DNA from: DASULK01 sp036381835
GTDB lineage: Bacteria; Actinomycetota; Actinomycetes; Mycobacteriales; Micromonosporaceae
Reading direction: 5' to 3'
Assembly (NCBI GenBank): GCA_036381835.1
Contig: DASVCA010000126.1
Coordinates: 1 to 17,023 of the forward strand
DNA length: 17,023 nucleotides
Shown here: in pieces, positions 5,907 through 13,533 of the stretch
Numbering within the stretch: the stretch's first letter is position 1
Layout: each line of letters starts with the position of its first letter
Made by a program: the position numbers and the translations under genes
Notes under the pieces: generated by a model
Database searches by the model: none
What the model was told of the DNA's origin: nothing
Seen by the model: only the letters and a program-made list of their open reading frames with translations

Positions 5907-7366
5907 GAGATGCCGTACTCCTTCCAGCGCCGATCCACCTTCTCCACGATCTCCGGCGCCATCGTCATCTCCTCCGGCCAGCCGCGGGTGTAGCCCTCGG
6001 TCGGCAGCTTCCGGGTCGCGTCCACCCCCAGCTTGCCACCCCAGAATTGCTGATAGGACGAGTGATCCAGGTGATCCACCGGCCCCTCGGTGAGCAGGAT
6101 GTCGTGGCCGTAGTCGACATTGCCGAACGCCCGGAACGCCACCTCGTGGTAGTCGCGGACATCGCAGTCCTCGTCCACGACCACGATGAGTTTGGTCAGC
6201 GACATCAGATGGGCGCCCCAGATCGCGTTCATCACCTTCTGCGCGTGCTTCGGATAGCGCTTGCGGATCGACACGATCAGGCAGTTGTGGAACACCCCGG
6301 CCGCGGGCATGTGGTAATCGACGATGTCCGGGATCAGCAGCCGCAGCAGCGGCCGGAAGATGTGCTCGGTGGCTGTCCCGAGGCCGTGATCCTCCTGCGG
6401 CGGCTTGGACGTGATGATCGAATGGTAGATCGGATCGCGCTGCATGGTCATGCACTCGACGTGCATCACCGGAAACGGCTCGACCGGCGTGTAGAACCCG
6501 GTGTGATCCCCGAACGGGCCCTCCGGTAGCCGCTCACCCGGCTCGAGGTAGCCCTCCAACACGATCTGGGCGTGCGCCGGCACCTGCAACGGCACGGTCA
6601 GGCAGTCGACCAGCTCCACCCGCTCGCCCCGCAGGAACCCCGCGAACAGGTATTCGTCGATGTCCGCGGGCAGCGGGGCACTCGCCGCGTACGAGATCAC
6701 CGGGTCGCAGCCGATCGCGATCGCCACCGGCAGCCGCTCCCCGCGCCGCTCCGCGACAGCGTGATGCGCGGTCGAGTCCTTGTGGATCTGCCAGTGCATG
6801 CCCAAGGTGTTGCGGGAGTGCTGCTGGAGGCGGTAGAGGCCGAGGTTCCGCTTGCCGGTCTCCGGGTGCCTGGTGTGCGTGAGCCCGAAGTTGTGGTAGA
6901 TCCCGCCGTCGCCCGGCCACACCTTCAACCCCGGCAGCCGGTTCAGGTCGACCTCGTCCCCCCGGTAGACGACCTCCTGGCAGGACCCGGACCTCACCTT
7001 CTTCGGCGGCACCGACTTGAGTTGCAGAACCTTGCCCAGGCCCTCCCGGATCCCCGACCAGCCCACCGGCAGCTCCGGCTTGGCCAGTTCACCGATCCGG
7101 TCGGCGATCTCACGCAGGTCGCCCACCCCGAGCGCCATCGCCATCCGCCGCTCGGTGCCGAACAGGTTGATCGCCACCGGCATCTCGCCCCTGGTGGGGC
7201 GTTCGAAGAGCAGCGCTGGTCCGCCTGCCCGTACCGTCCGGGTGACGATCTCGCTGATCTCCAGCGTCGGATCCACCGGCGCGGTCACCCGCCGCAGCTC
7301 ACCGGCAGCCTCCAGCGCGGCGAGGAAGTCCTTCAGGTCCTGGTAGGGGAAACCACGAGAGGCCAT
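5903..7366 (-). CDS. mqnL: UbiD-family decarboxylase of menaquinone synthesis (MqnL)
   Basis: This 487-aa cytosolic prenylated-FMN enzyme decarboxylates an aromatic acid. Family landmarks are WPGDGGIYHNFGLTHTRHPETGKRNLGLYR (about 150–179), the cofactor-binding segment RLQQHSRNTLGMHW (179–192), and LPEGPFGDHTGFY (280–292), which carries the conserved Glu and the metal and cofactor ligands. Length is normal for UbiD. The ATG at 7366 has only a distant GGAG, so initiation looks modest. It overlaps mqnP by four bases, and ubiX follows. In the futalosine pathway the UbiD-like MqnL acts on 1,4-dihydroxy-6-naphthoate-derived intermediates; the early genes (mqnA–E) are not in this window, so the assignment rests on the conserved trio. 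An aromatic-acid degradation UbiD is less likely. Confidence 0.9.
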   Translation of the reverse strand: MASRGFPYQDLKDFLAALEAAGELRRVTAPVDPTLEISEIVTRTVRAGGPALLFERPTRGEMPVAINLFGTERRMAMALGVGDLREIADRIGELAKPELPVGWSGIREGLGKVLQLKSVPPKKVRSGSCQEVVYRGDEVDLNRLPGLKVWPGDGGIYHNFGLTHTRHPETGKRNLGLYRLQQHSRNTLGMHWQIHKDSTAHHAVAERRGERLPVAIAIGCDPVISYAASAPLPADIDEYLFAGFLRGERVELVDCLTVPLQVPAHAQIVLEGYLEPGERLPEGPFGDHTGFYTPVEPFPVMHVECMTMQRDPIYHSIITSKPPQEDHGLGTATEHIFRPLLRLLIPDIVDYHMPAAGVFHNCLIVSIRKRYPKHAQKVMNAIWGAHLMSLTKLIVVVDEDCDVRDYHEVAFRAFGNVDYGHDILLTEGPVDHLDHSSYQQFWGGKLGVDATRKLPTEGYTRGWPEEMTMAPEIVEKVDRRWKEYGIS

Positions 7367-7395
7367 GCCTAGCAGTCTCCCCTAATCCGCCCGCC

Positions 7396-7423
7396 GACCG
7401 TCGCGCCGGGGTGATCGACGGTC
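7396..7423 (-). terminator. hairpin at the 3' end of the cytochrome c maturation operon
   Basis: A perfect 8-bp inverted repeat, GACCGTCG (7396–7403) and CGACGGTC (7416–7423), encloses a 12-base loop and overlaps the TGA of ccsB. No U-tract follows, which is common for actinobacterial terminators. It separates the hemL–ccsB unit from mqnL, although partial read-through into mqnL is possible. Confidence 0.5.
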
Positions 7424-8414
7424 AGTCGACCTCGGCGTACGAGTGCAGACTGTTGTCGAAGAACAGGTTCACACCGAACAGATTCATCAGCATGGTGAGG
7501 AAGCCGAGCACCGCGATCCAGGTCGCCGTGCTGCGACGCACGCTCGGGGTGGCCCGGGCGTGCAGGTAGCCGGCGTACACCACCCAGGAGATGAACGCCC
7601 AGGTCTCCTTCGGGTCCCAACCCCAGTAGCGGCCCCACGCCGCCTCGGCCCAGATCGCCCCGCCCACGATGGCGAAGGTCCAGATCGGGAAGGCGAAGGC
7701 GTGTATCCGGAAGGCGAAGCGCTCCAACACGCCGGCGTCGGGCAGACCGCGGGCGAGATCGTACGGGAAGCCACGCCTGCCCTGCTCCCAGCCGGAACGG
7801 AGCAGGTAGAGCGCCGCGGGCACGAAGCCGAACAGCAGGATCCCGGACGAGAGCACGGCCGCCGAGATGTGGATGACGAACCAGTACGAGCGCAGGGCGG
7901 GCTGCAACGGGCCGACCGGGGTGTAGATCACCGTCCCCGCCAGGCCGAGCAGCAGCACCATCACCAGCGTGACGTACAGGCCGAGGTGGCGAAGGGCGGA
8001 CCGGCGGGCCAACACGCCCAACCAGACCGCGACCCCGACGAAGGTGAGCGCCAGCAGGTACTCGTACATGTTGCCGAACGGGATGCGCTCGGCGGCCACG
8101 CCGCGGGTCACCAGCGAACCGAGATGAACGACGGCGCCGAGCCCGGTGAGCGCCACCGCGACACGCCCGGCCAGGACGCTGCGGGCGACCCGCCCGGGCG
8201 CGCGAGCCGGCCCCGACGGGACCTCATCCACCGGCTTCGGCGGCTTCGCCGGATCCCCGCCCACCGCCGCACCGACCAGTTGCCGCTCGGGACGGGCGAC
8301 GGCACGACTGACCGCCCCCCGTTGACCGAAGGCGTACTCGACCGCGTGGCAGACCATCGCCACCAGGTAGGCCAGGATCGCGACCACCAGCAGCTGATCG
8401 GAGAGCTCGGCCAT
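7422..8414 (-). CDS. ccsB: cytochrome c heme-lyase subunit CcsB/ResC (System II)
   Basis: This 330-aa membrane protein carries heme across the membrane and, with ResB, attaches it to apocytochrome c. The heme-handling WWD motif WGRYWGWDPKETW occupies residues 260–272. Conserved His residues are at 97, 182, 238 and 324, and at least seven hydrophobic segments can be seen. A Pro/Ala-rich hydrophilic loop (about 35–78) follows the first membrane segment. The GTG at 8417 (GTGA overlap) and the ATG at 8414 (TGATG overlap with resB) are both possible. I chose the ATG because AAGGGA lies at better spacing from it. It is last in the operon, and a hairpin coincides with its stop. Mycobacteria keep the same order (Rv0524–Rv0529). 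Confidence 0.94.
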   Translation of the reverse strand: MAELSDQLLVVAILAYLVAMVCHAVEYAFGQRGAVSRAVARPERQLVGAAVGGDPAKPPKPVDEVPSGPARAPGRVARSVLAGRVAVALTGLGAVVHLGSLVTRGVAAERIPFGNMYEYLLALTFVGVAVWLGVLARRSALRHLGLYVTLVMVLLLGLAGTVIYTPVGPLQPALRSYWFVIHISAAVLSSGILLFGFVPAALYLLRSGWEQGRRGFPYDLARGLPDAGVLERFAFRIHAFAFPIWTFAIVGGAIWAEAAWGRYWGWDPKETWAFISWVVYAGYLHARATPSVRRSTATWIAVLGFLTMLMNLFGVNLFFDNSLHSYAEVD

Positions 8415-10045
8415 CACGGAGTCCCTTCTCGCACGCCGGCCGCGTCTCGGTCCGACGTCTCACCGCGGTCGTCGGCCGCGTTGCCCCCACCCTGCACCAC
8501 GGCGACGAGTTCCCGGAACTCATCGGCGAAACCAGGGTAGTCGGTACGCGGCAGCCCACCCGCCTCGACGAAACTACTACCGCTCGTCGTTGACTCGTCG
8601 GACGGGGTCGTCCGGAACCACACCCGGCGCCGACGACCGAGCAGCATCGTGGTCAGCCCGAGGATGAGCAGCCCCGCGCCGACCAACACGATCAACTGGC
8701 CCGGGTCATGGCGCACGGAAAGGGTGACGTACGGGCGGGTGCCCACGAACTCGACCGTGCTGCCGTCGTCGAGCGTCCACGTCTCACCCGGGCGCAGCAG
8801 CTTGCCCGTGTCGATCTGGGTGAGCTTGCCGGAACGCACCTGCCGTTGATCGAGCTGGTAGACCGATCCGGGGATGCCCGCGTCCAGCCCCAGGTTCCCG
8901 CGGTAGGGGATCAGCAGCACGGCCGGCGCCCGCTCTTCGGGATGCTGCGACCGGATGAACGGAGGCTCCTCCGGCGCGGTCGGCAGGTAGAGGCCCTCGA
9001 AGGCGACCTGCAGACTCGGATCGCGCTCCCCGGTCCGCGGGTCGACGTTGGCGTCCGGGAAAGCGGCCACCCCCTCGCTGGTGAGGTTCGCGTCGCGGGT
9101 GAGGAACGGCGCGACCGTCGTCTGCGTCTGCCCGTACCGGTCGGTGTAGCGGATCACCGGGGCGTATCCGTGGCCGAGCAGGTAGACGTTGGCCCCGTCC
9201 AGGCGCAACGGCGAGTTGACCGAGAAGTCGGCGTGCCGCGGCGCGCCGCCGGCCTCGTCCACCAGGACGGTCGCCCGGTACGACTGCGCCTGGCCGCCGT
9301 CCGTGAACGTGGCCGCGAAGTCGGTCAGCTCCAGGCAGAACCGGGGCAGCTTCGCGGAGTCCACCCTCGGCCCGAGCCCCGACTCGTCGTACTGCAGCAA
9401 CGTGTTGCAGAACGCGCTGTCCGGGCCCGCCACCACGATCCGGTTGCCGTGCCACCCGTACCAGGAACCGATCGCCATTCCGATGAGGACGACGACCAAG
9501 GAGAGGTGGAAGAGGAGGTTGCCGGTCTCCTTCAGATACCCCTTCTCGGCCGAAACCGCGTCGCCGCGCACCACGACCCGCCAGCCCCGGCGACGCAACA
9601 CCGCGGCGATCGCCCGCGGGTCCGGGTCGCGGGCGGGTATCACGGCGTGCTGCGGCAACCGGTCGAGCCGCTTCGGTGCGGCGGGCGGCGGCGTACGCAG
9701 CGCGCGCAGGTGGTCGCGGAGCCGGGGCACGATGCAGCCGACCAGGGACGTGAACAGCAGCAGGTAGATCGCGGAGAACCAGACCGAGCCGAACACGTCG
9801 AACCCGCCGAGCCGGTCGAGCACCGGGGCGAGCTCGGGATGCTCGCGGAAGTACTCGTTGACGTCCTCGATGCTGACCGTCCGCTGCGGCAGCACCGACC
9901 CGGGAACCGCGGCGACGGCGAGCAGGAAGAGCAGCACCAGCGCGGTTCGCATGCTGGTGAGCTGCCGCCAGGAGTTACGCAGCAGGGCGATCGTGCGGCT
10001 GACCGGCGACCGTCGGCCCGACGGGGCAGGCCCGGTGGACGACAT
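8414..10045 (-). CDS. resB: cytochrome c biogenesis protein ResB (System II)
   Basis: This 543-aa protein is the ResB/Ccs1 partner of CcsB in the cytochrome c synthetase. Four membrane segments lie at about 34–54, 84–107, 177–198 and 450–470. The third contains His180, a likely heme ligand, and a large extracytoplasmic domain lies between segments 3 and 4. The signature PGSVLPQR follows the first segment. The C-terminal 70 residues are hydrophilic, cytosolic and Ser/Glu-rich. The ATG at 10045 overlaps the ccdA stop as TGATG and is preceded by GAGGTGA at normal spacing. The open frame extends upstream only as a shadow of ccdA. It is flanked by ccdA and ccsB, as in other actinobacteria. Confidence 0.93.
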   Translation of the reverse strand: MSSTGPAPSGRRSPVSRTIALLRNSWRQLTSMRTALVLLFLLAVAAVPGSVLPQRTVSIEDVNEYFREHPELAPVLDRLGGFDVFGSVWFSAIYLLLFTSLVGCIVPRLRDHLRALRTPPPAAPKRLDRLPQHAVIPARDPDPRAIAAVLRRRGWRVVVRGDAVSAEKGYLKETGNLLFHLSLVVVLIGMAIGSWYGWHGNRIVVAGPDSAFCNTLLQYDESGLGPRVDSAKLPRFCLELTDFAATFTDGGQAQSYRATVLVDEAGGAPRHADFSVNSPLRLDGANVYLLGHGYAPVIRYTDRYGQTQTTVAPFLTRDANLTSEGVAAFPDANVDPRTGERDPSLQVAFEGLYLPTAPEEPPFIRSQHPEERAPAVLLIPYRGNLGLDAGIPGSVYQLDQRQVRSGKLTQIDTGKLLRPGETWTLDDGSTVEFVGTRPYVTLSVRHDPGQLIVLVGAGLLILGLTTMLLGRRRRVWFRTTPSDESTTSGSSFVEAGGLPRTDYPGFADEFRELVAVVQGGGNAADDRGETSDRDAAGVREGTP

Positions 10046-10851
10046 CAGATGCTCACCTCGCCCACGCCGACGTTCGTCTGCAGCCAGATCAGGAAGCTCT
10101 GCCAGCCGCCGGTGACCAGGGCGAGCCCGACCAGAATCAGCAGCGCCGCGCCGACCCGCGTGACCCAACGGCCGTTGCGGCGGACGGCCCGGAAGACCCC
10201 GAGAAATCGCTGGAAGCCGAGCCCGAAGACGATGAACGGCAGGCCGAGCCCGAGACAGTAGGCGACGGCGAGCACGGCAGCCCGGTCGGTCTGCCCGCTC
10301 ACCGTGGCCATGCCGAGCACCGCGCCGAGGGTGGGTCCGACACACGGCACCCAGGAGAGGGCGAACACGGCACCGAAGACGGGCGCCCCGAGCAGCCCGG
10401 CGGCGGGTAGCCGGTGCAGGCGGAACTCCCGCTGCAGGCCGGGCACCAAGCCGAGGAAGGCCAGCCCGAGCACGATGATCAGAACGCCGACCCCGATCTC
10501 AAGGGCCCGCTGGTGGGCGAGGAACACCTTGCCGATGCTCGCGAACAGAATCGCCGTGGCCACGAACACGATGGTGAACCCGCCGATGAAGAGGAGAGTT
10601 CCCGCCAGCACCCGTCCCTTCACCACGGCCCGCGACCGGGTCGCCACGGCCGTTCGGGCGCCGGTCGAACCGCCGGCCGCGGACTGCGCGTCGAGCTGCA
10701 CCCCGGCGAGCCCGGTCACGTACGACAGGTAGCCGGGCACGAGCGGCAGCACGCAGGGGGACAGGAAGCTCACCAGGCCGGCGAGCGCGGCCGCCGCCAC
10801 CGCCAGCAGCAGCGGTCCGGTCCGGGCGACTTCGGCGAACGTCTCACCCAT
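10045..10851 (-). CDS. ccdA: thiol-disulfide electron carrier CcdA (DsbD-like)
   Basis: This 268-aa polytopic membrane protein moves reducing power from cytosolic thioredoxin to extracytoplasmic thiol proteins that keep the CXXCH cysteines of apocytochrome c reduced. Its two redox cysteines are Cys33 (SPCVLPLVPGY) and Cys170 (WVPCVGPTLG), each in the expected membrane helix. Six hydrophobic segments are visible. A hydrophilic insert of about 30 residues (52–80) lies between the first two. The start overlaps the resA stop as TGATG, with AGGGTGG upstream. The neighbouring ResA is its likely electron acceptor. Confidence 0.94.
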   Translation of the reverse strand: MGETFAEVARTGPLLLAVAAAALAGLVSFLSPCVLPLVPGYLSYVTGLAGVQLDAQSAAGGSTGARTAVATRSRAVVKGRVLAGTLLFIGGFTIVFVATAILFASIGKVFLAHQRALEIGVGVLIIVLGLAFLGLVPGLQREFRLHRLPAAGLLGAPVFGAVFALSWVPCVGPTLGAVLGMATVSGQTDRAAVLAVAYCLGLGLPFIVFGLGFQRFLGVFRAVRRNGRWVTRVGAALLILVGLALVTGGWQSFLIWLQTNVGVGEVSI

Positions 10852-11417
10852 CAGGTGCCACCCTGCTCGGCCGCCACCCGTTCCACCAGGGGGCGCAACT
10901 CGTCCACCACGGTCGCCCTACGTATCACCACCGCGATCCGTCCCTCGCGGTCGAGGATGATCGTGGCCGGGATCGAGTTCGGCGGAACATCGAAGTCCAG
11001 GGCGGTACGGCCGCCCGGATCGAAGATGCTCGGATAGCTGGTTCGGCCCTCGTGGAACGCCCGCGCCTTGTCCAGGTCGTCGCGCACGTTGATGCCGAGG
11101 AAGACCACCCCCCGGTCCCGGGTGGCCTGATAGGTCTCCTCCAGGTCGTCGACCTCCGCCCGGCACGGCGCACACCAGGAACCCCAGAAGTTGATCACCA
11201 CGACCTGGCCGCGGTCCCGGCTCAGCTCGTACCGCGTCCCGTCCAGCAGCTCGCCGGTCAGCGCGGGCGCCGCCGGACGCTTGCCCGGGGCACACTCGAT
11301 CACGCCCTGCGGGCTGGTCGTGCACTCGTCCTCCCAGCCGCCCTCGGCACAGGCGGCGAGGAACGGCACCGCGAGTACGGCGGCGAGCAGCCCGGTGACC
11401 CAGGTGCGGCGACGCAT
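10851..11417 (-). CDS. resA: ResA/TlpA-type thioredoxin lipoprotein
   Basis: This 188-aa extracytoplasmic thiol reductase is predicted to reduce apocytochrome c before heme attachment. Residues 1–22 form a lipoprotein signal: Arg-rich start, hydrophobic core, then the lipobox LAAC with Cys23. A thioredoxin fold follows with the active site WCAPC (Cys82 and Cys85). A cis-Pro-like SIP segment lies further downstream. Two extra cysteines (32 and 42) sit in the linker. An ATG at 11423 overlaps the phosphatase stop by four bases, but AGGGGG (11425–11430) is one base from it and seven from the ATG at 11417, so I prefer 11417. The gene is followed directly by ccdA, its likely electron donor. Confidence 0.92.
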   Translation of the reverse strand: MRRRTWVTGLLAAVLAVPFLAACAEGGWEDECTTSPQGVIECAPGKRPAAPALTGELLDGTRYELSRDRGQVVVINFWGSWCAPCRAEVDDLEETYQATRDRGVVFLGINVRDDLDKARAFHEGRTSYPSIFDPGGRTALDFDVPPNSIPATIILDREGRIAVVIRRATVVDELRPLVERVAAEQGGT

Positions 11418-11419
11418 GA

Positions 11420-12067
11420 TCATGCCCCCTTGGCCGTCCGAGCGCCGGGTGACAGGGCGACCAGGTGGGCCGCCGGTTCGGAGTAGGTGATGTCCACGAT
11501 CCGGGCGTCGTCGAAATGGAACGAGGTCAAACTGGCCAACCCGCACTGGCGCCGCCGTGGATCGTGCCAGAGCCGCTTGCCTTCCACATGCCGGCGCAGC
11601 GTCCAGATCGGCAGTTGATGCGAGACGCAGACCGCCTCGCGGCCCTCGGCGGCCTGCCGCGCGTCCTGTACGGCGGCGAGCATGCGGGCCGCGATCATCC
11701 GGTAGGCCTCACCCCAGGACGGGGTGAACGGGTCGCGTAGCACCCACCAGTTGCGCGGGTCCCGCAGCGATCCGCTGCCGGGCGACACCCGCTTACCCTC
11801 GAACCAGTTGGCGCTTTCGATCAGTCGCTCGTCAACCTCGACGGGGAGCCGGAAGCGGGCCGCGATGGGTACCGCCGTCTCCTGAGCCCGCTCCAGTGGG
11901 CTGGCCACCACGTAGGCGATGTCCCGTTCGGCCAGCGCGTCGGCGGCCGCCTGGGCCATCTGGGCACCCAGCTCGGAGAGGTGGAATCCGGGCAGCCGGC
12001 CGTACAGGATTCCGTCCGGGTTGTGCACCTCCCCGTGCCGCAGCACGTGTACGACCGTCCTGCTCAC
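11420..12067 (-). CDS. histidine phosphatase (phosphoglycerate mutase-like)
   Basis: This 215-aa cytosolic protein belongs to the branch-1 histidine phosphatase superfamily. The phospho-accepting His is His11 in LRHGEVHNPDG. Arg60 lies in the SPLERAQETA motif and the second catalytic His is His150 in CVSHQLP. Residues around DERLIESANWFEGKR form the variable substrate lid. It is the homologue of M. tuberculosis Rv0525, which also lies between hemL and the cytochrome c maturation genes, but no substrate is known to me. The GTG start has an ideal GGAGG six bases upstream, inside the hemL end, two bases past the hemL stop. Constant linkage suggests a role in heme or cytochrome metabolism; this is inference. 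True glycolytic mutase activity is unlikely. Confidence 0.88.
   Translation of the reverse strand: MSRTVVHVLRHGEVHNPDGILYGRLPGFHLSELGAQMAQAAADALAERDIAYVVASPLERAQETAVPIAARFRLPVEVDERLIESANWFEGKRVSPGSGSLRDPRNWWVLRDPFTPSWGEAYRMIAARMLAAVQDARQAAEGREAVCVSHQLPIWTLRRHVEGKRLWHDPRRRQCGLASLTSFHFDDARIVDITYSEPAAHLVALSPGARTAKGA
11425..11430 (-). promoter_or_regulatory. ribosome binding site deciding the resA start
   Basis: The minus strand reads AGGGGG, seven bases before the ATG at 11417 but only one base before the ATG at 11423. The spacing supports the downstream start. The site lies within the last codons of the histidine phosphatase gene. Confidence 0.6.
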
Positions 12068-12069
12068 CG

Positions 12070-13407
12070 CTAACCTCCGTCACTCACCGCCGCCGCTGCC
12101 GCAGCCGCCGCGGGCAGGGCCGCGGCGATCTGCTCCAGCGCGGCGTCGTCCAGGGCGGTCGACACGAACCACGCCTCGAACGCGCTGGGCGGCAGATACA
12201 CGCCGCGCGCGAGCATGGCGTGGAAGAAGGCCCGGAACGCGGCGACGTTCTGGGTGCGGGCGCTGTCGTAGTCGACGACGTCGGCTTCCGTGAAGAAGAT
12301 CGAGAACATGTTGCCCGCGTACGACAGCCGGTGCGGCACGCCGGCGGCGCTGAGCGCGTCGGCGGCGAGGCGGCCGACCGTGGCGGCGAGCTCGTCGAGC
12401 CGGCGGTAGACGGACTCGTCGGCAAGTCGCAGCGACGCCAGGCCGGCGGCGCAGGCAAGCGGGTTCCCGGAGAGGGTGCCGGCCTGGTAGACGGGGCCGG
12501 CGGGCGCGAGCTGAGACATGAGGTCCGCTCGACCGCCGAACGCGGCGGCCGGCAGTCCGCCGCCCATCACCTTGCCGAAGGTGAACAGGTCGGCGTCGAC
12601 CGGATCGAGGCCGTGCCAACCGGAGCGGGAGACCCGGAACCCGGTCATCACCTCGTCGAGGATGAGCAGCGCTCCGTGTGCGTGGGCGATGCGGGCCAAC
12701 GCCTGGTTGAAGCCGTCCCGGGGCGCGATCACACCCATGTTCCCGGGCGCCGCTTCGGTGATGATCGCCGCGATGTGCTGCCCCTCGGCGGCGAAGACCT
12801 CTTCTACCGCCCGCAGGTCGTGGTAGGGAAGCACGATCGTCTCCCCGGCCGCGGCACCGGTCACTCCCGGCGAGTCGGGCAGACCGAGGGTGGCCACGCC
12901 CGATCCGGCCGAAGCCAGCAGGGCGTCCACGTGGCCGTGGTAGCAGCCGGCGAACTTCACGATCTTCGGGCGGCCGGTGCAGCCGCGGGCCAGTCGGATC
13001 GCCGACATGGTGGCCTCGGTGCCCGAGTTGACCAACCGCACCTGGTCGACCGCGGTGCGGGCGACGATCTCTGTGGCGAGGTCCACTTCCCCGGGGGTGG
13101 GCGTGCCGAAGCTCGTACCGCGGGCCGCGGCGGCCTGGATCGCGGCCACCACCTCTGGATGCGCGTGCCCGTGGATCAACGGGCCCCACGAGCAGACCAG
13201 GTCGACGTACCGGCGTCCGTCCGCGTCGAACAGCCATGGCCCCTCACCCCGGATCATGAACCGGGGTGTGCCACCGACCGCACGGAAGGCGCGTACCGGC
13301 GAATTGACCCCGCCGGGCACGATGGCGCGGGCGCGGTCGAACAGATTCTCGGAGGCCGGCGCGGTGTCCGGGTATGGCCCGGTGCCGGCGGGGTTCGTCT
13401 CGGTCAC
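12070..13407 (-). CDS. hemL: glutamate-1-semialdehyde 2,1-aminomutase
   Basis: This 445-aa cytosolic PLP enzyme turns glutamate-1-semialdehyde into 5-aminolevulinate, the first committed tetrapyrrole precursor in the C5 pathway. Conserved features are VPGGVNSPVRAF (30–41), the PLP phosphate contacts in NSGTEATM (127–134), Asp251 in ILDEVMTGFR, and the Schiff-base Lys279 in TFGKVMGGGLP. Length fits the family. The C terminus ends in an Ala run (AAAAAAAA), an odd but harmless-looking tail. The start is a GTG without a good Shine-Dalgarno; a -10-like box nine bases upstream suggests a leaderless mRNA. The gene heads the unit leading into cytochrome c maturation, tying heme supply to heme use. 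Confidence 0.96.
   Translation of the reverse strand: MTETNPAGTGPYPDTAPASENLFDRARAIVPGGVNSPVRAFRAVGGTPRFMIRGEGPWLFDADGRRYVDLVCSWGPLIHGHAHPEVVAAIQAAAARGTSFGTPTPGEVDLATEIVARTAVDQVRLVNSGTEATMSAIRLARGCTGRPKIVKFAGCYHGHVDALLASAGSGVATLGLPDSPGVTGAAAGETIVLPYHDLRAVEEVFAAEGQHIAAIITEAAPGNMGVIAPRDGFNQALARIAHAHGALLILDEVMTGFRVSRSGWHGLDPVDADLFTFGKVMGGGLPAAAFGGRADLMSQLAPAGPVYQAGTLSGNPLACAAGLASLRLADESVYRRLDELAATVGRLAADALSAAGVPHRLSYAGNMFSIFFTEADVVDYDSARTQNVAAFRAFFHAMLARGVYLPPSAFEAWFVSTALDDAALEQIAAALPAAAAAAAAVSDGG
12074..12078 (-). promoter_or_regulatory. ribosome binding site of the histidine phosphatase, inside hemL
   Basis: GGAGG on the minus strand lies six bases before the GTG at 12067 and forms part of the last Gly codons of hemL. 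It fixes the start and implies translational coupling with hemL. Confidence 0.7.
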
Positions 13408-13416
13408 GGTGCGTCC

Positions 13417-13422
13417 ATTCTG
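13417..13422 (-). promoter_or_regulatory. candidate extended -10 box for hemL
   Basis: The minus strand reads TG-T-CAGAAT, an extended -10 type element, nine bases before the GTG. Transcription would start at or very near the start codon, giving a leaderless transcript. No -35 box is evident. Confidence 0.35.
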
Positions 13423-13519
13423 ACAGGGACGCCCGCCCGGCCGTCGGCCCCCCCCTCGATCGGACCGCGCCTCACCTGCGGCGACGTTCAGCGGGAAGAT
13501 CGGGTTCTCGGATTCACGC

Positions 13520-13525
13520 TAGGCT
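13520..13525 (+). promoter_or_regulatory. candidate -10 box for the STAS gene
   Basis: TAGGCT fits the actinobacterial TANNNT pattern. It lies eight bases before the GTG at 13534, the spacing expected when transcription begins on the start codon. No ribosome binding site is present, in agreement with a leaderless mRNA. Confidence 0.4.
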
Positions 13526-13533
13526 GGCTCGTT

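Noticed and set aside
4779..5993. A 404-codon plus-strand open frame across ubiX and mqnP.
   Set aside because: Low-complexity Arg/Gln/Glu-rich translation, antisense to two well-identified genes.
8708..10261. A 517-codon open frame on the plus strand.
   Set aside because: It is exactly antisense to resB and ccdA, is rich in Arg/Gly/Pro/Gln without recognisable motifs, and reflects third-position GC bias. The minus-strand proteins have clear family motifs.
13448..13455. Run of eight C as a phase-variable tract.
   Set aside because: It lies in a GC-rich intergenic spacer and is not placed between promoter boxes, so chance is the simplest explanation.
11896..13533. The long plus-strand frame upstream of and in frame with the STAS gene.
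   Set aside because: It is antisense to the phosphatase and hemL and has no domain similarity. Only the part from the GTG at 13534 encodes a known fold.
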